Assembly (NCBI RefSeq): GCF_014648815.1
Contig: NZ_BMRV01000023.1
Coordinates: forward strand, 36,446-100,445
Reading direction: 5' to 3'
DNA length: 64,000 nucleotides
DNA from: Streptomyces flaveolus
GTDB taxonomy: Bacteria; Actinomycetota; Actinomycetes; Streptomycetales; Streptomycetaceae
Shown here: piece by piece, positions 17,290 through 25,589 of the stretch
Position numbering within the stretch: the first letter of the stretch is position 1
Layout of the letters: every line of letters begins with the position of its first letter
Translations under genes and position numbers: made by a program
The notes under the pieces: generated by a model
The model's input: only the letters and a program-made list of their open reading frames with translations
Told to the model about the DNA's origin: nothing
Database searches by the model: none

Positions 17290-18408
17290 CTACAGCCGGT
17301 CGGTCGCATCGCACCCTTTCTGGCTCATGTCGCCGACGCAGCCCCACCCCTCAGAAATGACCCACTCGAAGTACTGGACGGGGCGCAGTGGGATGGCTTC
17401 GGTGGTGAACGTGCCGGTTCCGCCCGGGATGCGCTGCTCGTGGGGGCCGGTCGTGTCGGTGTACGAGGCGACGATGTGCCACTCGCACGTGTGCGTGGAC
17501 ACCTCGGGCTGGATGCGGAATGCCATGTTGGACTGGCCGTTGCCCAGCTCGACGACGTTGCGGCGGAAGTACAGCTGGCCCTGCGAGGCGCCTTCGTCAA
17601 GTACGTACGGCCCTCTGGCCTTGTCCTCGCTCCCACCGGTCAGGTCCCACAGCAAGCCCTGCCGGGACTCCGCTCCTGCGGACGGGAGGTGGACGACGGC
17701 CTTCGCTCCGGGTGCGCGGCATGCGTCCTTGACGGCCGTCATGCCATTGATCGTGAGTCCGGCACCGCGGTCGCTGTTGAGGTTGAGGTGGAACGTCTGC
17801 GACTGGCCGCGATGCTGGTTGCCGTCCTCAAGGTTCATTGCTCCCGAGGGATGTTCGACGAGGCGACCGCCTAACGGCTTCAGGAACGCCCACACCTCCG
17901 CGGGATTGCCCCTGAGAGCGGTGAGGCCGGCCTGTTCGCGGGCGGTTAAGGTCCGGTCGAGCAGTACCGTGATGACCTCGGGCATCTCCTGCTCGTAGTC
18001 GTGGGGCGTGACGGTCGAGACGAAGGCGGGCTGCTCGCGATCGACCGATTTCTCCGCCTGCTTGTCCGAGCGCACCCGTTCCGTCGCCGTCGAGCGGTCC
18101 AGGACGAAGGTGGCGTAGTAGGCGAGGGCGAAGCCTGCCAGGACCACGAGGACCGCGAGGGTCGCGTACACCGCGCGCTGTCCGGGCGGCAGCCCGCGCA
18201 AGCCCGGCAGATGGTTGTCGGCCCACGCACCCCAGCCGCTCTCTCGCGGTGGCACGGGGTCCGAAGGGGCGGGCTGTGGGATGGAGGCGGGGTCGTCGTC
18301 GGACGTCCGGTCGGCGAGCGTCTGTGCTGCGGTGCTGTTCGGCTCCGGTCCTCCCTCATCCGGTACATCCGGGTCGGAGGGAGGGCGAGAAGGCGGAGTC
18401 GAGGTCAT
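17290..18408 (-). CDS. Single-pass membrane protein of unknown function
   Basis: A 372-residue protein: a cytoplasmic, proline- and acid-rich N-terminus (about residues 1-65), one transmembrane helix (about 79-101), and an extracytoplasmic domain of about 270 residues. The outer domain includes two cysteines near the C-terminus (GWGCVGD and KGCDAT) that could form a disulfide. I chose the ATG at 18408 because GGGGGGAC precedes it; an ATG eight codons upstream has no such site. It is transcribed in the same direction as the beta-propeller lipoprotein gene just upstream (60-base gap), so the two may form a surface-exposed pair. I recognise no family. Confidence 0.65.
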   Translation of the reverse strand: MTSTPPSRPPSDPDVPDEGGPEPNSTAAQTLADRTSDDDPASIPQPAPSDPVPPRESGWGAWADNHLPGLRGLPPGQRAVYATLAVLVVLAGFALAYYATFVLDRSTATERVRSDKQAEKSVDREQPAFVSTVTPHDYEQEMPEVITVLLDRTLTAREQAGLTALRGNPAEVWAFLKPLGGRLVEHPSGAMNLEDGNQHRGQSQTFHLNLNSDRGAGLTINGMTAVKDACRAPGAKAVVHLPSAGAESRQGLLWDLTGGSEDKARGPYVLDEGASQGQLYFRRNVVELGNGQSNMAFRIQPEVSTHTCEWHIVASYTDTTGPHEQRIPGGTGTFTTEAIPLRPVQYFEWVISEGWGCVGDMSQKGCDATDRL

Positions 18409-18468
18409 GAGGTCCCCCCGGGGGTTGGACACTGGAATGCCGTCGGTCGGGGCGTGCGCCGAGGACTG

Positions 18469-19728
18469 TCAGGGGCGGGGTGGTGACCAGCCAGGTGCGG
18501 GGCCGGTCGGGGAGGGTTCTGTCGGGCCTTGGCCGGTGTTGGCGTCAAGAGCGTAGATGTTCCCGTCGTTGCTCCCGAAGTACACCACCCCATCCGCCAC
18601 CGCTGGCGTGGAGTCGACCTCCCCGCCCGTGGAGTAGACCCACTTCTCGGTGCCTGTGGCCGCGTCCAGGGCGTACAGATTCTTGTCGCGGCTGCCGACG
18701 TAGACCACCCCGCTGGCCACAGTGGCGGAGGCGTCGATCTCGCCTTTGGCGGAGTAGGCCCACTCCTTTCCGCCGGTGGCGGCGTCCAAGCGGTATACGG
18801 AGCGTCCGCTGCCGAAGTAGACCGCTCCGTCGGCCACCCACGGCTTCGAGGTGATCCAGTCTCCGGAGTCGAAGGCCCATCTTCTGCGGCCTGAGCCCGC
18901 CTCAAGCGCATACATGTTCCCGTCGCGGGCGCCGACGTAGACGACCCCGTCGACCACGGCCGGTGAAGCGACGAAATCGCGCGCAGTAGTAAAAGCCCAT
19001 TTCTTCCTGCCGGTTACGGCATCCAAGGCGTAGAGGTTCCCGTCATTGCTGCCGATGTAGACAACCCCGTCGGCAACCGCGGGCGATGCAGAGACCCACT
19101 TGTCCGTGGCGTAGGCCCACTTCCTGGCTCCGGTGGCAGCGTCCAGTGCGTACACGCCGCTGTCCCAGCTCCCGACGTACAGCACGCCGTCGACCACCAT
19201 GGGTTTCGAGTGAACCCAACTGTTCGTGCGGAACGCCCACTTCTTCTCACCCGAGACGGCGTCCAATGCGTAGACGTTGTTGTCGTCGGAGCCGATGTAC
19301 ACCAGCCCGTTGACCACTGTCGGCGACGACTGCACCTGGTCACCAGTACCGTAGGCCCACTTCTCCCCGCCAGTAGCAGCGTCCAGGGCGCAGACATCCT
19401 TGCTTCCGCCGCCCACGTAGACGACCCCATCGACCACCGCCAGCGCGAACCCAGCCACCGTGGCCCCGATGGTGTGACGCCAGGGACGCCACGCCGTTGA
19501 CTCAGGGGTACGTCCTCCGCTGCTGTCTTGCTTGTGCCTGCTGCCGCCGCCGTCTTCCTTATCGGAGCCGTCATCAGAACAACCGGCAGTAGTCGCACCG
19601 ACGCCAAGTGCGGCCACCACACCAAGCCCGAGCCGCAGTGCTCCCCGGCGGCCGAGCCGCTCCGCTACGCCCCTTTGAACGAGAGACGCGCCAGACCGCC
19701 GCTGTCCGCCTGACATCCGTCCAGCCAT
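18469..19728 (-). CDS. PQQ-like beta-propeller lipoprotein (BamB-type repeats)
   Basis: A 419-residue protein with an N-terminal twin-arginine-like stretch (RLGRRGALRLG) and a lipobox-like TTAGC (Cys50), then a Ser/Gly linker and eight repeats of about 40 residues. Each repeat carries a VYALDAATG-x-KWAY core and a GVVYVGS strand, the signature of PQQ-binding-like/BamB propellers. It is likely a lipoprotein on the outer face of the membrane acting as a protein-binding scaffold; no enzyme residues are evident. An in-frame ATG at 19716 is an alternative start. The repeated DNA gives long in-frame periodicity across 18.5-19.5 kb. Confidence 0.82.
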   Translation of the reverse strand: MAGRMSGGQRRSGASLVQRGVAERLGRRGALRLGLGVVAALGVGATTAGCSDDGSDKEDGGGSRHKQDSSGGRTPESTAWRPWRHTIGATVAGFALAVVDGVVYVGGGSKDVCALDAATGGEKWAYGTGDQVQSSPTVVNGLVYIGSDDNNVYALDAVSGEKKWAFRTNSWVHSKPMVVDGVLYVGSWDSGVYALDAATGARKWAYATDKWVSASPAVADGVVYIGSNDGNLYALDAVTGRKKWAFTTARDFVASPAVVDGVVYVGARDGNMYALEAGSGRRRWAFDSGDWITSKPWVADGAVYFGSGRSVYRLDAATGGKEWAYSAKGEIDASATVASGVVYVGSRDKNLYALDAATGTEKWVYSTGGEVDSTPAVADGVVYFGSNDGNIYALDANTGQGPTEPSPTGPAPGWSPPRP

Positions 19729-20140
19729 CAAGGACCCCGTTCTGGACACCGCACCAACATCACATGGGCACGCACACGCCAGCGTTGCCCCAGGAAAGGT
19801 ACGACGACAATCCCACACGCAGACCAGTGTCACGCAAGACAGGATCACGCCCTGTGGCCGGGCAGCGGCGGCATGAACCTCAACTCCTGACCGGCGCGGT
19901 GGCCTGCGCACTGCCACGAATCGCGACTCGGCCGGCTTCTCCCGGACGACGTGCCGACCAGCTACTCCACCTCCAACCGCCGAACAGCACAGGGTCCAGT
20001 GGCCTGCCACGACTGCGGTCGGCCGTCGTGGACCTGCGCCATCTGTGGCATCCTCAACCTCTCGGGCCGCAGCACGTGCAACGAGCGCGACGGCACGATG
20101 CCCGCCGAGTTGCTGGGCGACCGCGAAGAGAGAATTCGAG
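19729..20140 (+). other. Mostly non-coding gap with a possible zinc-ribbon ORF
   Basis: The left part carries the promoter region for the beta-propeller gene. From a GTG at 19951 one frame reads a C-x2-C, C-x2-C, C pattern (CHDCGRPSWTCAICG, then STC). This could be the start of a small zinc-ribbon protein that runs into the frameshifted gene at 20141. No ribosome-binding site supports it, so I do not call a gene. Confidence 0.3.
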
Positions 20141-20410
20141 ATGACCTGCAAAGAGTGGGTCACCACCCAGGTCGCCCCGCGTGTCGTCGGCGGCCGGTAC
20201 CACCACGGCGACGCCGCGAGCACGTACGAGGTCCTCGCGATCGACCGCGGGCCGCGCCCGCTCGGCACCTGGCCCGGCCATCACCGTCCGCTACGACGAG
20301 GACGGCCGGGAGACGACGCACTGCACCGGCTGGCCCGCCCGCCGCGAGAGCGTGGTGGCGCAGCCGCGCGGCATGGAGACGCACTCGGCCTCGCCCGACC
20401 AACAGGCAGC
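20141..20410 (+). pseudogene. Frameshifted small conserved hypothetical gene
   Basis: An ATG at 20141 opens MTCKEWVTTQVAPRVVGGRY and continues to GTWP. The expected continuation ITVRYDEDGRETTHCTGW lies one frame over from about 20275. The joined sequence resembles a family of small Streptomyces proteins often found on plasmids and genomic islands, known to me only as hypothetical. A single-base indel explains the break; decay or sequencing error are both possible. Confidence 0.45.
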
Positions 20411-20537
20411 CCCCGGCTCCGCGCCGCCCGCCTTGTTCCGCTTCCGCAGCTGGACGCACCGGCCCCCCGCCCGCCCGCACCGGCGGGATACCGCGGCGTT
20501 CCTGCGGCCCGGTCCGCCGGCCAGGCCCCGGCCGGGG

Positions 20538-22115
20538 TCACGGCAGCGTCGGCAGTGCCGCGCCCGCCGCCCGCGCCGTCGGCAGCAGGTCGTCCACCGG
20601 CGTCGAGGGGGCCGACAGCGCCAGGGCCAGCAGCGCGGCGCTCACGTCACCGGCCAGGCGTGCCGCCTCGATACGGGTGAGCACCGAGGAGGCGAAGTCC
20701 AGGCACAGCAAAGGCTGTTCACGCCACCGCACCAGCGTCAGCGCCGCGTCGGCCTCGGCACCGCCCAGGTGCCCGTGGTGGAAGCGCGCGGACAGGCCGC
20801 CGGCCGAGACGGCCGCCGGAAGCAGCTCGTCGTGCGCGGCGAACGCCACCTGCGCCGGCCCCGGCCGGGACCGGTCACCGGCCGTGCCCAGCGCCCGGGC
20901 GAGATCGTCCTCGTCCGTGCCGGCGTGGGCCAGGCCCTCGCTCAGCGCACAGGCGATGCCGCGCAGGAAGTAGTCGGTGGTGCCCTGAAGCGTGCAGCGC
21001 ACCGGCTGCGTCACCGCGCACGGGACCACGGTGTGCGGCAGCGCCGCCCCGGGCCGGCGCGGCAGCTCGGCCCCCACGAGCAGCTCCTCGCGGCCGCAGC
21101 GCCGGCCCACCGCCAGGGCCCAGGCGGCCAGCACGACAGTGCTGTGGGGGACACCGGCCCGGCGGGCGGTGGCGTCCACCGCGTCGCGCACCTCCGTATC
21201 GAGCAGGAACGGCAGCCGCCCGCCGCGGAAGTCGAAGACGGCCGGCCGCCGTTCGGGTGCCCCGAGGTCGACCCGGCCGGCGGCACCGCGCAGCAGACCG
21301 GCGAGCCGCTGCGCACGCGCGTCCGGCGGCCCCGGAGCCTCGGGCCCCGGCGCCGGGGCCCGGCACACCGGCAGGCCCGCCGCCGCGCGGCCGTAGTCGG
21401 CGAGCAGCTCCCGCCACACGAGCGCGGCCGACCAGGGACCGGCGACGGCCCGGTGGTGGAGGAAGGACAGCAGATGCCGTCCGGGTGCCAGCGGCGCCAG
21501 GACGAACGCGACCGGCGGCCGCCCCGCAGCCGCGGCCGGCCGCGCGGCGCCCCGGGCCAGTTGCCGGTGCACCGCGTCGACGCCGTCCGCTTCCCCCGCC
21601 ACCGCGCAGGGACCGGCGACCAGCGGCACCGTGTACGCGTCCAGCACCCGCCGCACCGGCCCGCCGGCCGAGGGGGCGAAGAAGGTCCGCAGCCCCTCGT
21701 GGCGGGCGCTGAGCGCGGCGACGGCGGTGCGCAGCGCGGCCACGTCGAGAGGGCCGGACAGCTCGGCGCTCAGCACACGGTGAGCGGCCCGCGATCGGTG
21801 ACGGTCCGCCAGCGCCGCGCGCTGCCCGGCAAGGAGGGGCCGCAGCGGCCCGCTCTCCCGCCGGGCCGGCGCACTGGCCGGCACCGCGCGGGCCAGCGCC
21901 TCCGCGAGAGGGGCGGGCCCCATGAGCGCCGCCAGGTCCAGGGACAGCCCCAGCTGCTCGCCGGCCCGCCGCTGGAGCCGCATCGCCTGCTGGAGGGTGC
22001 CGCCCAGGGTGACGAACGGCGAGCCCGCCGCCGCGCCCCGCACCGTGCGCCGTTCGCGGCCCGTCACGTCCGCGGCCAGGTCGAGCAGCGCGTCCAGACA
22101 AGTCGGGGTCAGCAT
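20538..22115 (-). CDS. Stand-alone carrier-like plus condensation-domain protein with degenerate motifs
   Basis: A 525-residue protein. Residues 1-70 align by eye with a peptidyl/acyl carrier domain, but the phosphopantetheine-bearing GGDS is replaced by GGTL (FVTLGGTLQQAM), so there is no serine to modify. Residues about 110-500 follow the NRPS condensation fold. The HHxxxDG motif reads HHRAVAG: both histidines are kept, but the aspartate and the order around it are changed. A later RCGREELLVGAELPRR matches the region of the C-domain latch. It could be an inactive or repurposed condensation enzyme, an ester- or amide-forming enzyme using a free acceptor, or a regulatory partner. The start follows GGCGGA and is divergent from a TetR gene. 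Confidence 0.65.
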   Translation of the reverse strand: MLTPTCLDALLDLAADVTGRERRTVRGAAAGSPFVTLGGTLQQAMRLQRRAGEQLGLSLDLAALMGPAPLAEALARAVPASAPARRESGPLRPLLAGQRAALADRHRSRAAHRVLSAELSGPLDVAALRTAVAALSARHEGLRTFFAPSAGGPVRRVLDAYTVPLVAGPCAVAGEADGVDAVHRQLARGAARPAAAAGRPPVAFVLAPLAPGRHLLSFLHHRAVAGPWSAALVWRELLADYGRAAAGLPVCRAPAPGPEAPGPPDARAQRLAGLLRGAAGRVDLGAPERRPAVFDFRGGRLPFLLDTEVRDAVDATARRAGVPHSTVVLAAWALAVGRRCGREELLVGAELPRRPGAALPHTVVPCAVTQPVRCTLQGTTDYFLRGIACALSEGLAHAGTDEDDLARALGTAGDRSRPGPAQVAFAAHDELLPAAVSAGGLSARFHHGHLGGAEADAALTLVRWREQPLLCLDFASSVLTRIEAARLAGDVSAALLALALSAPSTPVDDLLPTARAAGAALPTLP

Positions 22116-22223
22116 GAGGTCCGCCCTCTCTGTGGCTGTCTTGCCCCGCATGCTGCCCACCGGCCCTCGAAGCCCGCTCGAGCCGGTACACCGCAACCCG
22201 CCGTTGCCGAGAGCAGATTCCCT

Positions 22224-22261
22224 ATCACTGACAACTTGAGTATCGCTGAAAGTGCTAGGGT
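22224..22261 (+). promoter_or_regulatory. Promoter and possible operator of the TetR gene
   Basis: TAGGGT at 22256-22261 is a likely -10 box, 6 bases before the ATG, so the transcript may be leaderless. CACT and AGTG arms near 22226 and 22251 form a weak imperfect inverted repeat that could be the regulator's own site. Confidence 0.35.
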
Positions 22262-22267
22262 GGCTCC

Positions 22268-22861
22268 ATGACTCCCCGCGACCGCCGCCTGCGCGAACAG
22301 GTCCGCCGGCATCAGCTCATCCTCGCCACCGCACGCGAGATGGCCGAGTCGGAGGGCTGGGACAGCGTGACCACACGACGCCTCGCGGACCGCATCGAGT
22401 ACAGCCAGCCCGTGCTCTACCAGCACTTCAAGAACAAGGACGCCATCATCCGCGCGGTGGCGCTGGAAGGCTTCGCCGAACTCGCCGCCGCCCTGCGCGC
22501 CACCCGCCGCCAGTACACCGGCGACCCGCAGGAGACCCTGCGCGAACTCGCCCGCGCCTACGTCGGCTTCGCGTCCCGCTCACCCGTCCTCTACCAGGCC
22601 ATGCTCGTCCTCGACACCGGCGACGACAGCGACGGCCCCCGCACGCCCGCCCCGCTGGCCGAGGCCCTGGCCGAGATCGAGGAAGCCGTCGCCCCCCTCG
22701 CCGCGGGCCGCGATGCCCGGGTGCTCACCGAGGTGCTGTGGAGCGCCTGGCACGGCATGGCCACCCTCGTCGACGCCGGCCGCCTCGACGCGGAGCCGAC
22801 CGGGGCACGCCTGGCGATGCTGACCGACCAGCTCACCGGCCCCGCCGCCCAGCTGGCCTGA
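22268..22861 (+). CDS. TetR-family transcriptional regulator
   Basis: A 197-residue repressor-type protein. The N-terminal helix-turn-helix is complete: LILATAREMAESEGWDSVTT leads into RRLADRIEYSQPVLYQHFKN. The C-terminal ligand domain contains ALARAYVGFASR-like helices and resembles the WHG-type TetR C-terminal domain. The gene is divergent from the carrier-condensation gene with 152 bases between, the usual layout for a repressor of its neighbour. The probable target is therefore that gene and its own promoter; the ligand is unknown. Confidence 0.85.
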   Translation: MTPRDRRLREQVRRHQLILATAREMAESEGWDSVTTRRLADRIEYSQPVLYQHFKNKDAIIRAVALEGFAELAAALRATRRQYTGDPQETLRELARAYVGFASRSPVLYQAMLVLDTGDDSDGPRTPAPLAEALAEIEEAVAPLAAGRDARVLTEVLWSAWHGMATLVDAGRLDAEPTGARLAMLTDQLTGPAAQLA

Positions 22862-22902
22862 ACCGGCCAGGCCACGGGGGAGCGCAGCCGCAAACCGGCG
22901 GC

Positions 22903-23361
22903 TCAGACCGTGCTCTTCACCTGCTCCGGCTCCCCGGCGGGCGGCTGCTGCCGCCCGGCCGGCTCCTTGAGCCGCTTGCCCAGCAGCGTGAACAGCAGGA
23001 TGAGCCCGACCGTCAGCAGGATGTGCCCCAGGCCCGCGACCAGCGACAGGGCCTCCGGCATCTCATGGCCGAGCACCGTCAGACAGCCGTGCACGCCCAT
23101 CATGCCCACGGACACCGCGATACCCGCGTTGTAGAACCAGAAGAAGTTCGTGAACAGCTTCGACGGGGAAAGCCCGAACTGCTTGTCGAGACCCAGAACG
23201 ATCAGGAAACCGAACATGCCCAGCGTCAGCAGGTGCGTGTGCATCACCGACAGCTGCGTGTCCCCGGTGAAGTCATTGATCTTGGTGAACTCCCGGTAGA
23301 ACAGCCCCGAGACCACCCCGATGATCATGTAGACATGCGCTGCGTAAAACGACTTTCGCAT
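22903..23361 (-). CDS. DUF2871 membrane protein
   Basis: A 152-residue protein with about four transmembrane helices. The start MRKSFYAAHVYMIIGVVSGLFYREFTK and the following MHTHLLTLGMFGFLIVL match the DUF2871 pattern, whose histidines and HxH arrangement suggest heme or metal contact in the membrane. The C-terminal 30 residues are charged and cytoplasmic. Function unknown. Two 10-bp direct repeats lie 22 bp apart upstream of the start and may be a regulator site. Confidence 0.7.
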   Translation of the reverse strand: MRKSFYAAHVYMIIGVVSGLFYREFTKINDFTGDTQLSVMHTHLLTLGMFGFLIVLGLDKQFGLSPSKLFTNFFWFYNAGIAVSVGMMGVHGCLTVLGHEMPEALSLVAGLGHILLTVGLILLFTLLGKRLKEPAGRQQPPAGEPEQVKSTV

Positions 23362-23453
23362 CGCGGTGCTCGCTCCCTGCGGTCGATTACCGTGCCGACA
23401 CCGCTCATTCAAGCACCCCCGGACGACTCCAACTGCCCTTGATTCAGGGCGGC

Positions 23454-23485
23454 TCGAGCGCTCGTCCAGCGAAGTTCGAGCGCTC
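23454..23485. repeat. Pair of TCGAGCGCTC direct repeats
   Basis: TCGAGCGCTC occurs at 23454-23463 and 23476-23485, exactly 22 bp apart (two helical turns), about 100 bp upstream of the DUF2871 start. Each copy contains the self-complementary GAGCGCTC. Confidence 0.45.
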
Positions 23486-23505
23486 CCCGACCGCCCTGCC
23501 GTACC

Positions 23506-24966
23506 TCAGCCGACGACCGCGTCCGCCCGCGCCCCCTGCACCAGGGCCGCCGGCAGCTCGGCCCGGCCCCGGATGCGCAGCTTGCGGTAGATCCGCGTCA
23601 GCCGCTGCTGCACCGTACTCACCGACAGCAGCAGACCCGCCGCGATCTCCCGGTTCGTCAGCCCACGCGCCGCCAGCGCCGCCACCCGCTGCTCGGGAGC
23701 CGTCAACGGCTCCCGCTCGACCACCACCGCCGCCGACCCCGGCCACAGCGCGATCTCCGCCATCCGCAGCTCCACCGCGGCCCGCGTCACGGCGTCCGGG
23801 CACACGTCGTGGGCGAGCCCCAGGATCCGCCCGGCCTCCTCCGGCCGCCGCTGCGCCAACAGCTCCTCGGCGACATCGCGCAGCACCTCCAGATCACCCG
23901 GCCGCACCGGCCGCCGTACCCCCTCGGCGATCGGCGCCAGGAAATGCCCCGCCACCGCCGTCGCCGGAGCCTGCGCCTCACGCAGCGCCAGCGCGGCCCG
24001 CCGGTGCAGACCCGCACGGGTACGCGGCGCAGTGAGCGCCAGCACCACGTCCCGCACCGCCGGATGCCCGAACCGCAGCCCGTTCAACAGCCCACAGGCA
24101 CGCAGCGCCGCAAACCCCGGCCCCGGCATGCCCGTTCCCAGCATCCGCGCCACCACCGCCTCACTCGCCCCCGCACCCAGCACGGCCACCGCCCGGGCCG
24201 AGGCGACGGCAGCCGGGCCGCAGCGGGCCAGACACGCGGCAACGGCCCCGGCGAACGGCCCATCACCCGCAAACACCAGCGGCCCACCGGCCGCGCCCGC
24301 CTGCTCCTCCTCTTCGAGCAGGGCACGCAGCAGCAGCGGATTGCCCCCGCTGATGCGGTACAACTCCGCCACGGCGCGCACCGAACGGCCCTCCACGGCC
24401 TCCGCGACCTCGGACGGAGACAGCAGCCCCAGCGTGATCCGCCGGATGTGCAGGCCGTGCGTCAACTCGGCGACAGGCACCGCAAGCCGCTCCTGCGCCG
24501 GCGCGCAGAGCGCCACCACGAGCAGCACCGCCGCCGGCCGGGCGTGCCGGGCGATGTGGTCCAGATACCGCAGCGACTGCGCATCGGCATGCTGCACGTC
24601 GTCCACACAGAGCACCACCGGCCCCTCGCCGGCCAGCGCACACAACTGCGCGCAGAACTCCCGCACGGCCTCCTCGCGCAGCGCGCGGTGCTCAGGACCG
24701 ATGCGCGCGAGCGCGAACGCCGGTGCGCTGGCAACTGCCTGGCGCAGCACCCCCAGCGGTGTGAGAAGCCCGTCCTCGGTCGCGGCGGCCCGCAGCACCA
24801 GGGCCCCGGCGGCGCCGGCCTGCGCGGCCACCGCCTCCAGCAGACGGCTCTTGCCGCACCCGGCAGCGCCTTCGATCACGACCGTCCCGGACCGGCCCGC
24901 CGCACACATCGCCAGGACCGTCTGCAGAGCACCGGCCCCCGACGCCCCGCCCGCCGCCTCCGTCAT
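23506..24966 (-). CDS. AAA ATPase-LuxR regulator (short LAL type)
   Basis: A 486-residue regulator. The N-terminal ATPase has a Walker A loop (EGAAGCGKSR) and a Walker B strand (VVLCVDDVQHADAQSL). The C-terminus is a LuxR helix-turn-helix (LTAPEQRVAALAARGLTNREIAAGLLLS followed by VSTVQQRLTRIYRKL; each is one continuous stretch in the protein). It is about half the length of classic LAL activators because the long middle region is shortened. LAL proteins usually activate secondary-metabolite genes; here possible targets are the adjacent secreted-repeat gene, DUF2871 or the cluster to the left. The ATG at 24966 follows a GGGGCGG region. Confidence 0.82.
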   Translation of the reverse strand: MTEAAGGASGAGALQTVLAMCAAGRSGTVVIEGAAGCGKSRLLEAVAAQAGAAGALVLRAAATEDGLLTPLGVLRQAVASAPAFALARIGPEHRALREEAVREFCAQLCALAGEGPVVLCVDDVQHADAQSLRYLDHIARHARPAAVLLVVALCAPAQERLAVPVAELTHGLHIRRITLGLLSPSEVAEAVEGRSVRAVAELYRISGGNPLLLRALLEEEEQAGAAGGPLVFAGDGPFAGAVAACLARCGPAAVASARAVAVLGAGASEAVVARMLGTGMPGPGFAALRACGLLNGLRFGHPAVRDVVLALTAPRTRAGLHRRAALALREAQAPATAVAGHFLAPIAEGVRRPVRPGDLEVLRDVAEELLAQRRPEEAGRILGLAHDVCPDAVTRAAVELRMAEIALWPGSAAVVVEREPLTAPEQRVAALAARGLTNREIAAGLLLSVSTVQQRLTRIYRKLRIRGRAELPAALVQGARADAVVG

Positions 24967-25073
24967 GAACCGCCCCTTCGCCGCCGTCGCCGTCCGTCCA
25001 CTGATTAGGGACGAGGATCCGAGCAGCCGCTCTAGACCGGGTCGAGGACGGACGGAGATCGCACACCAGGCCG

Positions 25074-25349
25074 TCACGCACCGGCGGCAGGCCAGCCGAC
25101 ATCCTGGGTGGTGTCCTTGGGCGCGACGGGCCAGCCCACGTCGTTCGTGGTGTCCGCGGGCGCGACGGGCCAGCCGACATCGTTCGTGGAGTCCTGCGAG
25201 GCAACGGGCCGGCCGACGTCACCGGCGGAAGCCTGCGGGGCGGTGGGCCAGCCGATGTCGCCGGCGGTGGCCGCCGTGGCGGTGCCCGCCGTGGTGAAGG
25301 CGGTGACGACGACGGCGGCGACGGCGGCGATCCGGGCGATGCGCTTCAT
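25074..25349 (-). CDS. Small secreted tandem-repeat peptide
   Basis: A 91-residue protein with a Sec signal peptide (charged KRIAR, hydrophobic AAVAAVVVTAF, cleavage near ATA-ATA). The mature part is almost entirely five 13-residue repeats: DIGWPTAP, DVGRPVAS, DVGWPVAP twice, and a last DVGWPAAG. Each copy except the last is followed by a five-residue Ser/Thr/Asp/Gly-rich linker. The gene has a GGAG site before the ATG. No enzyme motif is present. It may be a structural or surface peptide, or a multicopy precursor cut at the linkers. The LuxR regulator gene lies directly downstream on the same strand. Confidence 0.7.
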   Translation of the reverse strand: MKRIARIAAVAAVVVTAFTTAGTATAATAGDIGWPTAPQASAGDVGRPVASQDSTNDVGWPVAPADTTNDVGWPVAPKDTTQDVGWPAAGA

Positions 25350-25385
25350 GGCTGGCTCCTGGGGTGACAAGTCCGTGTTCGCTCT

Positions 25386-25534
25386 TTGGCAACCTCTTGC
25401 CTCAAGGTTGGCAACGCGCTCTCGGGACTCACTAAGGAACGAACCGAGAACCACTCGAGAACCTCCTTCGCCTGCACCACCACGGCCGACCGGAACAGCC
25501 GCGCCGGCTTGGCAACTCTTGGCAAGCCGGCAAC
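25386..25534. repeat. TTGGCAAC repeat clusters between divergent genes
   Basis: TTGGCAAC occurs at 25386, 25408 (22 bp apart) and 25509, with TTGGCAAG at 25519 and a partial GGCAAC at 25529. The first pair lies 37-66 bp before the repeat-peptide start and the second group 56-81 bp before the HEAT-repeat gene start. A -10-like TACGAT is at 25554-25559. Confidence 0.45.
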
Positions 25535-25589
25535 CTGAACGGGGTCGGTTCCCTACGATCACCCGGTACGGCCGGCGAAGGGGGCAGGG

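Noticed and set aside
18500..19500. Regular repeats suggesting a CRISPR or satellite array
   Set aside because: The periodicity of about 120 bases follows the 40-residue blades of an intact beta-propeller gene.
20181..22271. A 696-codon plus-strand frame
   Set aside because: Antisense to the carrier-condensation gene, with no start signal and Arg/Gly-rich sequence. Its first part does include the tail of the frameshifted gene at 20141.
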